5,671 bases of DNA, taken from positions 1 to 5,671 of the forward strand of contig JAUVMD010000109.1 in NCBI GenBank assembly GCA_030600405.1, written 5' to 3'. The position numbers and the translations under genes are program-made. Positions 1-5,639 of this stretch are shown piece by piece; the first letter of the stretch is position 1; each line of letters opens with the position of its first letter. This DNA is from Nitrospirota bacterium. GTDB lineage: Bacteria; Nitrospinota; Nitrospinia; Nitrospinales; Nitrospinaceae. The notes beneath the pieces were generated by a model. The model was not told the origin of the DNA. It searched no databases and saw nothing but the letters and a program-made list of their open reading frames with translations.

Positions 1-170
1 CCCGGGTATTCCACGTCACCGGACAATTGTAAAATCATTTCCGAACTCCAGGCAGGCGTGACACACAGCATCAGGCATATACCCACCAAACCCGCTATGA
101 CCAAAGATAAATCCGGTACCGGCGCACAGGCGGTGAAATTATTAAATGTTCTTGAATTCCGGTTATTCAT
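1..170 (-). CDS. N-terminal part of an exported protein of unknown function, cut off by the left window edge
   Basis: An ATG at 168-170 opens a frame with no stop through to position 1, giving 56 complete residues. They begin MNNRNSRTFNNF and include a hydrophobic stretch at about residues 21-37 (LSLVIAGLVGICLMLCV), then TPAWSS and an apparently mature start SEMILQLSGDVEYPG. This is a plausible Sec signal peptide: basic residues Arg4 and Arg7, a hydrophobic core, and small residues at -3/-1 of a likely signal peptidase I site near residue 42. The n-region is longer than usual. The start lies 9 nt after the stop of the protease gene, in the same reading frame, which suggests an operon and possible translational coupling, as there is no clear Shine-Dalgarno. 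The start codon sits in a small hairpin (159-173). I do not recognise the family, because too little mature sequence is visible. The opposite strand is also open here but looks less protein-like. Confidence 0.55.
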   Translation of the reverse strand, partial: MNNRNSRTFNNFTACAPVPDLSLVIAGLVGICLMLCVTPAWSSEMILQLSGDVEYP

Positions 171-179
171 CGGTTTTTT

Positions 180-1223
180 TTATGGGGATATTTCAACCGT
201 GACCCGCCCCAGTCGGAGGGCCTCTGTCAACACAGAAAGGGAGTCGCTGGAAGGTGGCGTTGTCTTTCCTCCTGCTCTCGAAACCTTTTCCAAAGTTTGT
301 TTGAGATAGGATGATTTGATGGCAAAGCTGGTATTCGCCGGTACCGGTTTCATGCGCCGGAAAATTTTCTGAATATCCTTTCGGGTGAACTGCATCCCCA
401 CCACTTCACCTTCATTGTTGAACAGAGGACCACCGCTTTCTGTCGGCGATGTGGAAAGCCCGACATGAAAAATAACTTGATTATTTTCGAGGGCGTTCAA
501 GGCCAGAAGGCTGCCCTCTTTGGGATCAGCGGGCTTGGAATTTCCACCCGGATTATTCAGAGCAAATACCGGATCGCCCTGTTTCATTCTTGAGGAGTTT
601 CCCAGAAACAGCGGCTCAAAAGTAAACGGTCCGGAGATTTGCAATTCCAGTACCGCCACATCATAAACATTGAATGACCGGATCAGACGTGCAGGGACCA
701 GAGACTGGTCTGCTAACCGAACACGAATCTTTTTCGCATTTTTCACTGCATGATAGGAAGTCAGCGCGGTCCCCGGACTCCCCGCGAAAAAACCGGTGCC
801 CACGATCCGCCACTGCGGCGTCGCGGGCAGGCTGGCAATCGATTCGATTTGCTCGAAGTCTTTCGGGTTCAGACCCAGTTCCCGATAAGCCTGTTGCAGG
901 TTGCGACGGATAATGCCGAGATTGGTTTTGGCCTGGGCGTCTTTCCGGCGGGCGTAATCACGCTCCGCCATTCTAAATTGCGCGATGGCCTGGGGACCCT
1001 GCCCGGAACGGAACAGTAACGTGCCCAGCGCGTGATGCGCCTCCGCCCAATCCGGACGAAGGTCTAAAGCATTTCGGTAGGCCTGAATCGCCGGCTGGGT
1101 CCTTTCCTTCAGGGAGTGTTCAAATCCATCGCGGTACCAGTCCTCTGCAGATTGCGCCGGAGCCAGCGATGGCTCTAGTGCCCAACCGATGAATAACAAT
1201 GCGGCAAAGTATGACGGTTTCAT
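180..1223 (-). CDS. Exported TPR-repeat trypsin-like serine protease
   Basis: 347 residues from the ATG at 1223. This start gives a clean signal peptide (MKPSYFAALLFIGWALEPSLAPAQS, cleavage near residue 23-25), whereas the upstream in-frame ATG at 1265 and TTG at 1319 place a polar extension before it. Residues about 27-93 form two TPR-like helical pairs, and a third helical segment runs to about 117. Residues about 137-313 are a trypsin-like domain of the HtrA/trypsin_2 kind: VGTGFF strand, His158 in LTSYHAV, Asp188 in YDVAVLEL and Ser263 in ESGGPLFN, so the catalytic triad looks complete. The residue two before the serine is Thr261, where the family normally has Gly of the oxyanion hole. 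There is no PDZ domain, unlike DegP/DegS. Likely a periplasmic or secreted protease, with the TPRs binding a protein partner; substrate unknown. A second exported-protein gene follows 9 nt downstream. Confidence 0.92.
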   Translation of the reverse strand: MKPSYFAALLFIGWALEPSLAPAQSAEDWYRDGFEHSLKERTQPAIQAYRNALDLRPDWAEAHHALGTLLFRSGQGPQAIAQFRMAERDYARRKDAQAKTNLGIIRRNLQQAYRELGLNPKDFEQIESIASLPATPQWRIVGTGFFAGSPGTALTSYHAVKNAKKIRVRLADQSLVPARLIRSFNVYDVAVLELQISGPFTFEPLFLGNSSRMKQGDPVFALNNPGGNSKPADPKEGSLLALNALENNQVIFHVGLSTSPTESGGPLFNNEGEVVGMQFTRKDIQKIFRRMKPVPANTSFAIKSSYLKQTLEKVSRAGGKTTPPSSDSLSVLTEALRLGRVTVEISP

Positions 1224-1253
1224 CCCGTTCCCAAAAAAGAAAGCCCACTCGAT

Positions 1254-1281
1254 ATTGTAATTCATCCGGTTACCCGAAAAA
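1254..1281 (-). promoter_or_regulatory. Weak candidate promoter for the TPR-protease gene
   Basis: On the minus strand TACAAT (1259-1254) matches five of six positions of the sigma-70 -10 box. The -35 position at 16 nt spacing is only TTTTTC, a poor match. If used, transcription would start around 1247, giving a leader of about 24 nt to the ATG at 1223 and excluding the upstream alternative starts. Weak evidence on its own, but consistent with the signal-peptide start. Confidence 0.22.
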
Positions 1282-1335
1282 AGCGGCCCTTTTGGTATGG
1301 TTAGCTCTTTTGTTTCCAATAGGTTACAAGAACGC

Positions 1336-1364
1336 TTGACAGATCCCCTTCAGGTTGCCATATT
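1336..1364 (+). promoter_or_regulatory. Sigma-70-type promoter of the 34-residue membrane peptide gene
   Basis: A perfect TTGACA (-35, 1336-1341) is followed after exactly 17 nt by CATATT (1359-1364), four of six matches to TATAAT. The predicted transcription start is near 1371, leaving an untranslated leader of about 67 nt before the ATG at 1438. The hexamers lie between the divergent protease gene and the small gene, so this promoter would serve only the small gene. Confidence 0.55.
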
Positions 1365-1374
1365 TGGGGGGAAA

Positions 1375-1401
1375 GGCCGGGTCCCCAGGGAGCCCAAGGC
1401 C
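1375..1401 (+). other. Predicted hairpin in the leader of the small membrane peptide gene
   Basis: GGCCGGG (1375-1381) can pair with CCC (1393-1395) and GGCC (1398-1401), leaving a two-A bulge on the 3' side and an 11-nt GC-rich loop. It falls just after the predicted transcription start and ends 23 nt before the ribosome site. I do not recognise a known riboswitch or thermometer. It may only stabilise the 5' end of the transcript. Confidence 0.35.
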
Positions 1402-1424
1402 TCAAAGATCACCGGTTCCATCAC

Positions 1425-1430
1425 AGGAGG
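1425..1430 (+). promoter_or_regulatory. Perfect Shine-Dalgarno that sets the start of the 34-residue gene
   Basis: AGGAGG ends 7 nt before the ATG at 1438, which is close to ideal spacing. It decides between this start and an in-frame ATG at 1297, which lacks a ribosome site, lies upstream of the predicted promoter and would add 47 residues with no obvious structure. Confidence 0.85.
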
Positions 1431-1437
1431 TGTACCT

Positions 1438-1542
1438 ATGGAATGGATTGAAGTTGGAACTACTGGAGGACTTTTATTGGGAGCCCTGGCGGTTGTGGCC
1501 ATCGGGGGATTTATGTTTTTTCTAGGGAAAAATATGGAGTAA
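1438..1542 (+). CDS. 34-residue single-span membrane protein, unknown function
   Basis: The peptide is short and almost entirely one transmembrane helix. Residues 1-9 (MEWIEVGTT) form a short polar, acidic N-terminus, residues about 10-30 are hydrophobic and glycine-rich, and the C-terminus is KNME. Gly10, Gly11, Gly15, Gly23, Gly24 and Gly30 include a GxxxG pattern (Gly11-Leu-Leu-Leu-Gly15), which often mediates helix packing. The start is set by a perfect AGGAGG 7 nt upstream. The gene has its own promoter and an intrinsic terminator 37 nt after the stop, so it is a separate transcription unit between two minus-strand genes. I do not recognise the family. By size it could be a small accessory subunit of a membrane complex, a small regulatory membrane protein or, less likely, a type I toxin-like peptide; I see no obvious antisense RNA promoter. 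Existence is well supported; role unknown. Confidence 0.8.
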   Translation: MEWIEVGTTGGLLLGALAVVAIGGFMFFLGKNME

Positions 1543-1578
1543 CAAGTGGAACGTTGCCTACACTTGAACTTCATTCGG

Positions 1579-1605
1579 GGCCGTCCCTCGGGACGGCCTT
1601 TTTTT
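1579..1605 (+). terminator. Strong rho-independent terminator after the small membrane peptide gene
   Basis: GGCCGTCC (1579-1586) pairs perfectly with GGACGGCC (1591-1598) around a CTCG loop (the loop edge could add one more pair), followed directly by seven T residues (1599-1605). The T tract is on the plus strand, so it mainly terminates the 34-residue gene. The hairpin also lies just downstream of the convergent dgt stop at 1614 and could slow or protect that transcript, but with no U tract on that strand. Confidence 0.93.
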
Positions 1606-1613
1606 ATTGAGCT

Positions 1614-2762
1614 TCAATCCTTCTCGTCGGGGCTGTAGAGTTTGCGGTATTCGTCGATGGAGGAGCGGTCTGTCATGCCGGAGATGTAATCGCAGATGCG
1701 GCGTTCTAACGGACCCTGATGCTCGTGGGCCAGCACGCTTTCCGGCAGAAGTTGAGGAATGCGGGTATAGGCGTCGAACAGTTTCGTCAGGTACAACTCG
1801 GCTTTGAATTCCATGCGCCGCACCCGGCGGTGATGGTACATGTTTTTATTTAAAAACTTTTTCAGCTCGTTGTTCTTTTCAGCACCTTCCTTGCTGAAAC
1901 CGGCCACACGCTTTTGACAGGACCGCACGTCACTCACGGAAAGGATGCCATACTGTTCAATATTGTCCTGCGTGGTCTTCCGGAAATCGGTAATGAGGTC
2001 GTTGATGATACTCCGGACAATCTGATATTTCTTGAGTTCAAAGTCCAGGTTCGTATATTTTTGCTCCAGCAGTTTTTCGTTTTCCTGCCACAGGGCGACC
2101 TCTTGCAATTGACCAATATCGAGCAGGTTGGAAGTTATACCGTCGTCGAGATCGTGCGCGTTGTAGGCGATGCCGTCGGCGTAATCCGCCACCTGCCCTT
2201 CCAGCGAGGGATAGTGGTGCTCTGCCTCCCTTAAAAGAGGGTTGTCGGTGTCGCGAGAATGTTTGCTGATACCCTCCTGCACTTCCCAAGTCAGGTTCAA
2301 CCCTTCAAACTCCGGGTAGCGTTTTTCGAGCACCTTGACGATGCGCAAACTCTGCTTGTTGTGCTCGAACCCGCCATGGTCTTTCATCAATTTGTTCAAC
2401 ACATCCTGACCGGTATGGCCGAACGGCGGATGTCCCAGATCGTGCGCCAGAGCGATGGCTTCCGCCAGATCCTCGTTCAACTGCAGGGACTTGCAGATGG
2501 AGCGCGTGATCTGTGCCACCTCTAAAGAATGCGTCAACCGCGTCCGGTAATAATCGCCTTCGTGATACACGAACACCTGGGTCTTGTATTCCAGTTTGCG
2601 GAACGCGGAGGTATGGATAACCCGATCGCGGTCACGCTGGAACCGCGTGCGATAGGGATGCTCCTCCTCCGTATGCGCTCGGCCCCAGCTCTCCCCGCTT
2701 TTAACGGCAAACGGAGCCAAGTATTCATTTTCCAGATTTTCAATGTCCTGACGCTTGATCAC
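1614..2762 (-). CDS. dgt: dGTPase-like deoxynucleoside triphosphate triphosphohydrolase (HD domain)
   Basis: 382 residues of the dGTP triphosphohydrolase-like HD superfamily, whose members hydrolyse dNTPs to a deoxynucleoside and inorganic tripolyphosphate in the cytoplasm. Visible signatures: FQRDRDRVIHTSAFRKLEYKT at about 41-61; the HD metal site from His78 (RLTHSLEV), His107-Asp108 (LAHDLGHPPFGH) and Asp204 (AYNAHDLDD); and a conserved C-terminal DYISGMTDR at 358-366. The length matches the shorter family branch rather than the roughly 500-residue E. coli Dgt, so preference for dGTP over other dNTPs is not assured. The start is a GTG preceded by GGAGGA with a 3-nt gap. It is monocistronic, divergent from lhgO and convergent with the small membrane gene, with a good promoter 57 nt upstream. 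No truncation is seen. Family assignment is very secure; exact substrate range is inferred. Confidence 0.95.
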   Translation of the reverse strand: MIKRQDIENLENEYLAPFAVKSGESWGRAHTEEEHPYRTRFQRDRDRVIHTSAFRKLEYKTQVFVYHEGDYYRTRLTHSLEVAQITRSICKSLQLNEDLAEAIALAHDLGHPPFGHTGQDVLNKLMKDHGGFEHNKQSLRIVKVLEKRYPEFEGLNLTWEVQEGISKHSRDTDNPLLREAEHHYPSLEGQVADYADGIAYNAHDLDDGITSNLLDIGQLQEVALWQENEKLLEQKYTNLDFELKKYQIVRSIINDLITDFRKTTQDNIEQYGILSVSDVRSCQKRVAGFSKEGAEKNNELKKFLNKNMYHHRRVRRMEFKAELYLTKLFDAYTRIPQLLPESVLAHEHQGPLERRICDYISGMTDRSSIDEYRKLYSPDEKD

Positions 2763-2765
2763 TGT

Positions 2766-2771
2766 TCCTCC
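2766..2771 (-). promoter_or_regulatory. Ribosome binding site that supports the GTG start of dgt
   Basis: On the minus strand GGAGGA (2771-2766) lies 3 nt before the GTG at 2762-2760. The spacing is on the short side but the match is strong, and no ATG gives a better start for the conserved N-terminus. Confidence 0.75.
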
Positions 2772-2818
2772 ACTCCGGGAATAGTCACTTTCAGCGATTG
2801 GATATGGATTCTACGGGC

Positions 2819-2846
2819 ATTGTATCGGATTCAGGCCGATTTTCAA
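2819..2846 (-). promoter_or_regulatory. Sigma-70-type promoter of dgt
   Basis: On the minus strand TTGAAA (2846-2841) and TACAAT (2824-2819) are separated by 16 nt, each with five of six consensus matches. The predicted transcription start near 2812 gives a leader of about 50 nt to the GTG. This is the best promoter visible in the divergent dgt/lhgO gap; I see no equally good plus-strand promoter for lhgO. Confidence 0.6.
2824..2840. repeat. Inverted repeat in the dgt promoter spacer, possible operator
   Basis: ATCGG (2824-2828) and CCGAT (2836-2840) are perfect inverted arms around a 7-nt centre, filling the spacer between the predicted -35 and -10 of dgt. The position would suit a repressor, but five-base arms can occur by chance. 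Confidence 0.3.
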
Positions 2847-2959
2847 TGTTCATATCTCCGCACTCTGGCAACTGATTCAAGATATTGTTAAGGTGGACAC
2901 CGCACCCGCAGGCCATTCGCAGTCTTACAACGGATCAAAACCACTCTATTAAGGCACCT

Positions 2960-4162
2960 ATGACCATCGAATCGGACTTTCTGGTAATCGGCGGCGGCAT
3001 TATAGGACTGAGCATCGCCCGCGAACTCCGCAAAAGTTTCCACGGGTCCAAGGTGGTCCTGATCGAAAAAGAAGATCACTGCGGCGAACATGCCAGCGGC
3101 CGCAACAGCGGCGTCCTGCACGCCGGATTCTACTATACTGCCGACAGCCTGAAGGCCCGCTTCACTCGGGACGGTAACCGGGTACTCACCGAATATTGCG
3201 AATCCCGTGGCCTTACAATCAACAAGTGCGGCAAACTGGTGGTGGCCCAGAACGAAGGCGAGCTGAAGTGGCTGGATGAATTGATGAGCCGCGCGGGAAA
3301 TAACGGGGTTGACCTACGAATCGTGGATCAAAAGGAAGCGGAGGCCATCGAGCCTCGCGTCAAAACCTGCCAGCGCGCTCTGTTCTCCCCCACCACCTCA
3401 TCGGTGGATCCCGGAGAAGTGATGGCCCATCTGCATGAAGATGCGCTGGAGGAAGGTGTTGAAGTTTATTTGGGAGTGCGTTACCTGCAACGGACCGCAA
3501 CCGGCATTCAAACTACTGCGGGAGATTACAGCGCTGGTTACATTATTAACTGCGCCGGGTTGTACGCCGACACCATCGGGCGCGACTTCGGGTTTTCCAA
3601 AGACTACCGCATTCTGCCATTCAAAGGATTATATCTGTACTCCAGCGAACCAGCAGGATCGCTCCGCACCCACATCTACCCGGTACCCGACCTGCGCAAT
3701 CCTTTTCTGGGCGTTCACTTTACCATTACAGCAAAGGGCGCCATCAAAATAGGGCCGACAGCCATCCCGGCCTTCTGGCGGGAACAGTATAAAGGAGGGG
3801 AAAATTTCAACTCCAGCGAGCTGATTGAAATTCTTTTCCGCCAGGCCGGCCTCTTTTTTTCCTCCAATTTCGATTTCAAGCGGCTGGCCTGGGAGGAAAT
3901 CCAGAAATACTCGCGGGGCCACCTGGTATCTCTTGCTTCCAACTTGCTCCAGGGTGTCCGCAAGAGCCAATACAAAAAATGGGGTCCACCGGGTATCCGG
4001 GCTCAACTATTGGACCTCAGGGGAAAACAACTTGAAATGGACTTCATCCTGGAAAACGACGATCAATCGATGCATATATTGAATGCGGTATCCCCCGCTT
4101 TCACCTGCGCCTTCCCTTTTGCCGAATATGTGTGTCAAAAAATAGAGCCGCTGATAGGATAA
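2960..4162 (+). CDS. lhgO: FAD-dependent L-2-hydroxyglutarate oxidase (DAO superfamily)
   Basis: 400 residues, typical for LhgO. This flavoenzyme oxidises L-2-hydroxyglutarate to 2-oxoglutarate; the E. coli enzyme is membrane-associated and passes electrons to the quinone pool. Seen here: the N-terminal dinucleotide-binding fold with VIGGGIIG (residues 9-16) and an acidic residue ending strand 2 (Glu36 in VVLIEKE), the family signature SGRNSGVLHAGFYY (47-60), a second FAD-contact segment IINCAGLYAD (195-204), and C-terminal GPPGIRAQL (342-350) and AVSPAFTCAFPFAEY (376-390). The ATG at 2960 places the FAD motif at the usual distance from the N-terminus; a weak AAGG is 5 nt upstream, and the earlier in-frame TTG at 2885 would add 25 unlike residues. 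No partner gene such as csiD or a dehydrogenase is adjacent, so a metabolite-repair role is inferred. Related glycerol-3-phosphate or other DAO oxidases are less likely given the signatures. Confidence 0.9.
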   Translation: MTIESDFLVIGGGIIGLSIARELRKSFHGSKVVLIEKEDHCGEHASGRNSGVLHAGFYYTADSLKARFTRDGNRVLTEYCESRGLTINKCGKLVVAQNEGELKWLDELMSRAGNNGVDLRIVDQKEAEAIEPRVKTCQRALFSPTTSSVDPGEVMAHLHEDALEEGVEVYLGVRYLQRTATGIQTTAGDYSAGYIINCAGLYADTIGRDFGFSKDYRILPFKGLYLYSSEPAGSLRTHIYPVPDLRNPFLGVHFTITAKGAIKIGPTAIPAFWREQYKGGENFNSSELIEILFRQAGLFFSSNFDFKRLAWEEIQKYSRGHLVSLASNLLQGVRKSQYKKWGPPGIRAQLLDLRGKQLEMDFILENDDQSMHILNAVSPAFTCAFPFAEYVCQKIEPLIG

Positions 4163-4276
4163 AAAAACCATTTCAGGATCATGCCAAAGAATCGCTCTTT
4201 AGCCGAAATCGCCCCGAGACCCCTTAAATCCCATTCAGGCCTGATCCATCCCATCTGGGCTAATGCATTATTTTTC

Positions 4277-4305
4277 TTGACGTTATTCTTTTCATAACCT
4301 ATTCT
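4277..4305 (+). promoter_or_regulatory. Candidate promoter of the acidic zinc-ribbon gene, implying a leaderless mRNA
   Basis: TTGACG (4277-4282, five of six) is followed after 17 nt by TATTCT (4300-4305, four of six). The usual distance from the -10 box would place the transcription start at about 4311-4313, on the ATG at 4312. The bases before that ATG (CCTATTCTCTGAAT) contain no Shine-Dalgarno, which fits. The rest of the 4163-4311 gap has no T-tract terminator after lhgO, only a 10-bp palindrome TCAGGCCTGA at 4235-4244. Confidence 0.45.
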
Positions 4306-4311
4306 CTGAAT

Positions 4312-5358
4312 ATGCAGTGCGATAATTGTGGTTACATATTCTTCCAGCCTTCCAAGAAGTGCAACTGTTGTGGAGCACCTTATGCACCGACTCAGTCCGC
4401 CTTTGACGTGGGGCAAGAAAACCTGTTCACCATCTACGAGATGGCACCCGGTGAAGGCGGAATTCCAAGTAGCACGGGGATGACCGGGGCTGGAGCCGGG
4501 ATTGAAGATTACAACTTCACGGATGATCTTGAGACCGGCGGAACCGAGTATGGCGTGGATGAAAACGTTCTCGACCTGAGCGATGCGGAAACCGAAGGTT
4601 TCGGGACAAGTGCCGCCACCGAGCCTATGAGCGTTGATAATTTTGAATTTGATACCTCAGGCATGGATGACATGCCTTCTATGGAAGATGCCAAACCCGA
4701 TGTTTTTGATTTGAATCTTTCCGATGATCTCGCAGACAATGAAGTGGCTGCTACAGAAGCACTGGAACCTGCCGCAGAAGCAGATGACGCCGTGGACACG
4801 GATTTTGCCAGTGGGTTCGTTGATGTGGAAGGCCTGGGCTTTGGATTTGACGAATCTCCTGCTGAAGAGGCACCGGAAGGGGCCGCTGAAGAAATCAGTC
4901 TGGATGCCGTTCCGGAACTTGAAGCTGAGATGTCTCTTGAACCGGAATTGGAACTTGCTGAAGAAGAACCCTCCTTGGAACTGTCTGAGGAACCAGAATT
5001 GGATATCGCCGATGAACCCTCTCTGGAACTTTCCGAAGATTTAGAACTCCCTGAGGAATTTGCCTTAGATATGGGTGAATTGGATGCCGGTGAAGGGGAG
5101 CCCTCTCTGGAACTTCCTGAGGATTTAGAACTTCCTGAGGAACCTGAATTGATGGAAACCCCCATGGAAGAATCCGCCGAGATGGAAGATGAAGGAGGAA
5201 TAGCATTCGACCTTGACGGCGTGGATTTGGACGAGCCGGAAGTAGTCTCCTTTGAGGAGCCCGAAGCTGAAACCTTCGGCGAGGAATCCGCCATGGATTT
5301 CGAAGAGCTGGAAATGGAAACCCCTGACGAGCCCGAAGATGAAGATTTGACGAAGTAA
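4312..5358 (+). CDS. Zinc-ribbon protein with a long, highly acidic, repeat-containing tail; unknown function
   Basis: 348 residues. The N-terminus is a compact zinc ribbon: Cys3-x-x-Cys6-Gly and Cys17-x-x-Cys20-Gly, with an extra Cys19 between the last pair. A short segment with NLFTIYEMAPGEGG (37-50) follows, then from about residue 65 onward a low-complexity acidic tail rich in Glu, Asp, Leu, Pro and Ser. By my count 112 of 348 residues are Asp or Glu, only four are Lys (two in the ribbon, one at 128, one at the C-terminus) and there is no Arg or His. Residues 219-281 hold three imperfect repeats around EPSLELSEDLELPEE. There is no signal peptide or membrane span, so it is probably cytosolic and mostly disordered beyond the ribbon. 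The start is the only ATG that keeps the ribbon intact; an in-frame stop lies at 4261. A nucleic-acid mimic, a chaperone-like or metal-binding scaffold, or a partner-recruiting tail are all possible. I do not recognise the family. Confidence 0.85.
   Translation: MQCDNCGYIFFQPSKKCNCCGAPYAPTQSAFDVGQENLFTIYEMAPGEGGIPSSTGMTGAGAGIEDYNFTDDLETGGTEYGVDENVLDLSDAETEGFGTSAATEPMSVDNFEFDTSGMDDMPSMEDAKPDVFDLNLSDDLADNEVAATEALEPAAEADDAVDTDFASGFVDVEGLGFGFDESPAEEAPEGAAEEISLDAVPELEAEMSLEPELELAEEEPSLELSEEPELDIADEPSLELSEDLELPEEFALDMGELDAGEGEPSLELPEDLELPEEPELMETPMEESAEMEDEGGIAFDLDGVDLDEPEVVSFEEPEAETFGEESAMDFEELEMETPDEPEDEDLTK
4966..5154 (+). repeat. Imperfect in-frame repeats in the acidic tail
   Basis: Three copies of a unit starting EPSLEL begin at 4966, 5014 and 5098 (residues 219, 235 and 263). 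The second and third are near-identical in DNA: 40 of 45 bases match between 5014-5058 and 5098-5142, a period of 84 nt (28 codons), with most differences at third codon positions. The first is more diverged. This fits in-frame duplication followed by selection to keep the acidic, leucine-spaced pattern. Confidence 0.7.
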
Positions 5359-5465
5359 CTACCCTCTCTTATTTTGTATTCCCTCTCTACCACTTACGAT
5401 CTGACCCCCTAAATAAAAATACTGCCCATCCTCCAGGAAATTTGTTTTTTTCCTAATTTTGTGCT

Positions 5466-5483
5466 AAAAAGGCTCTTTTTTTT
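5466..5483 (+). terminator. Weak candidate terminator after the acidic protein gene
   Basis: AAAAAG (5466-5471) can pair with CTTTTT (5475-5480) around a 3-nt loop, running into an eight-T tract (5476-5483). The stem is almost all A-T, so it would be weak. A second A-T-rich inverted repeat, AGGAAA/TTTCCT, lies at 5435-5454. Either may end the transcript of the acidic gene, about 75-110 nt after its stop. Confidence 0.3.
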
Positions 5484-5612
5484 CCATTTAAGGGAAAATA
5501 TTGGATTTTGAGTCGATTTTAATTTATAAATTGGTTGAAGCGAACCCGTCTCTAACAGAAATTGGCGGTTCCAGGTTGTTCGGGAGCAAACGTCGAGAAC
5601 ACCGTCCACCTT

Positions 5613-5639
5613 CGGGGACTGGGAAGCTTCCTGTCCCGG
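5613..5639 (+). other. GC-rich hairpin near the right edge
   Basis: GGGAC (5615-5619) pairs with GTCCC (5633-5637), with an inner GGA/TCC stem around AGCT. The same GGGGAC could instead pair with the upstream GTCC at 5604-5607, so two mutually exclusive hairpins are possible. AAACG (5588-5592) can also pair with CGTTT at 5640-5644, closing the region. No known RNA family is recognised. Confidence 0.35.

Noticed and set aside
159..181. Hairpin CCGGT/ATCGG followed by eight T residues, resembling a plus-strand terminator
   Set aside because: The stem is only 5 bp with one G-T pair, no plus-strand gene is supported upstream, and the bases are explained by the stop/start junction of two minus-strand genes.
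1..309. Plus-strand frame open from the window edge to 309
   Set aside because: It overlaps the C-terminus of the well-supported protease gene and the signal-peptide gene on the minus strand; its translation shows no recognisable features.
1297..1542. Longer 81-residue version of the small membrane gene starting at 1297
   Set aside because: That start has no ribosome site and lies upstream of the predicted promoter, whereas the ATG at 1438 has a perfect AGGAGG and begins just before the hydrophobic helix.
1350..1574. 74-residue minus-strand frame opposite the small membrane gene
   Set aside because: No ribosome site; it runs against the promoter, leader and coding sequence of the plus-strand unit. 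I considered an antisense regulator but saw no promoter for it.
2866..2881. TGGCAACTGATTCAAG as a possible sigma-54 promoter for lhgO
   Set aside because: The -12 element would need GC at fixed spacing from the GG; the bases there do not match TTGC.
2529..2891. 120-residue plus-strand frame over the start of dgt
   Set aside because: It is antisense to conserved dGTPase sequence and lacks a ribosome site; a shadow frame.
4509..5393. Long serine-rich open frame of 294 residues on the minus strand
   Set aside because: It is the antisense of the acidic gene. The serine-rich composition is what the Glu/Asp-rich codons give when read backward out of phase, and it has no domain or ribosome site.
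5409..5609. 66-residue minus-strand frame near the right edge
   Set aside because: Low-complexity Lys/Ser/Phe composition from T-rich DNA and no ribosome site; unlikely to be a gene.
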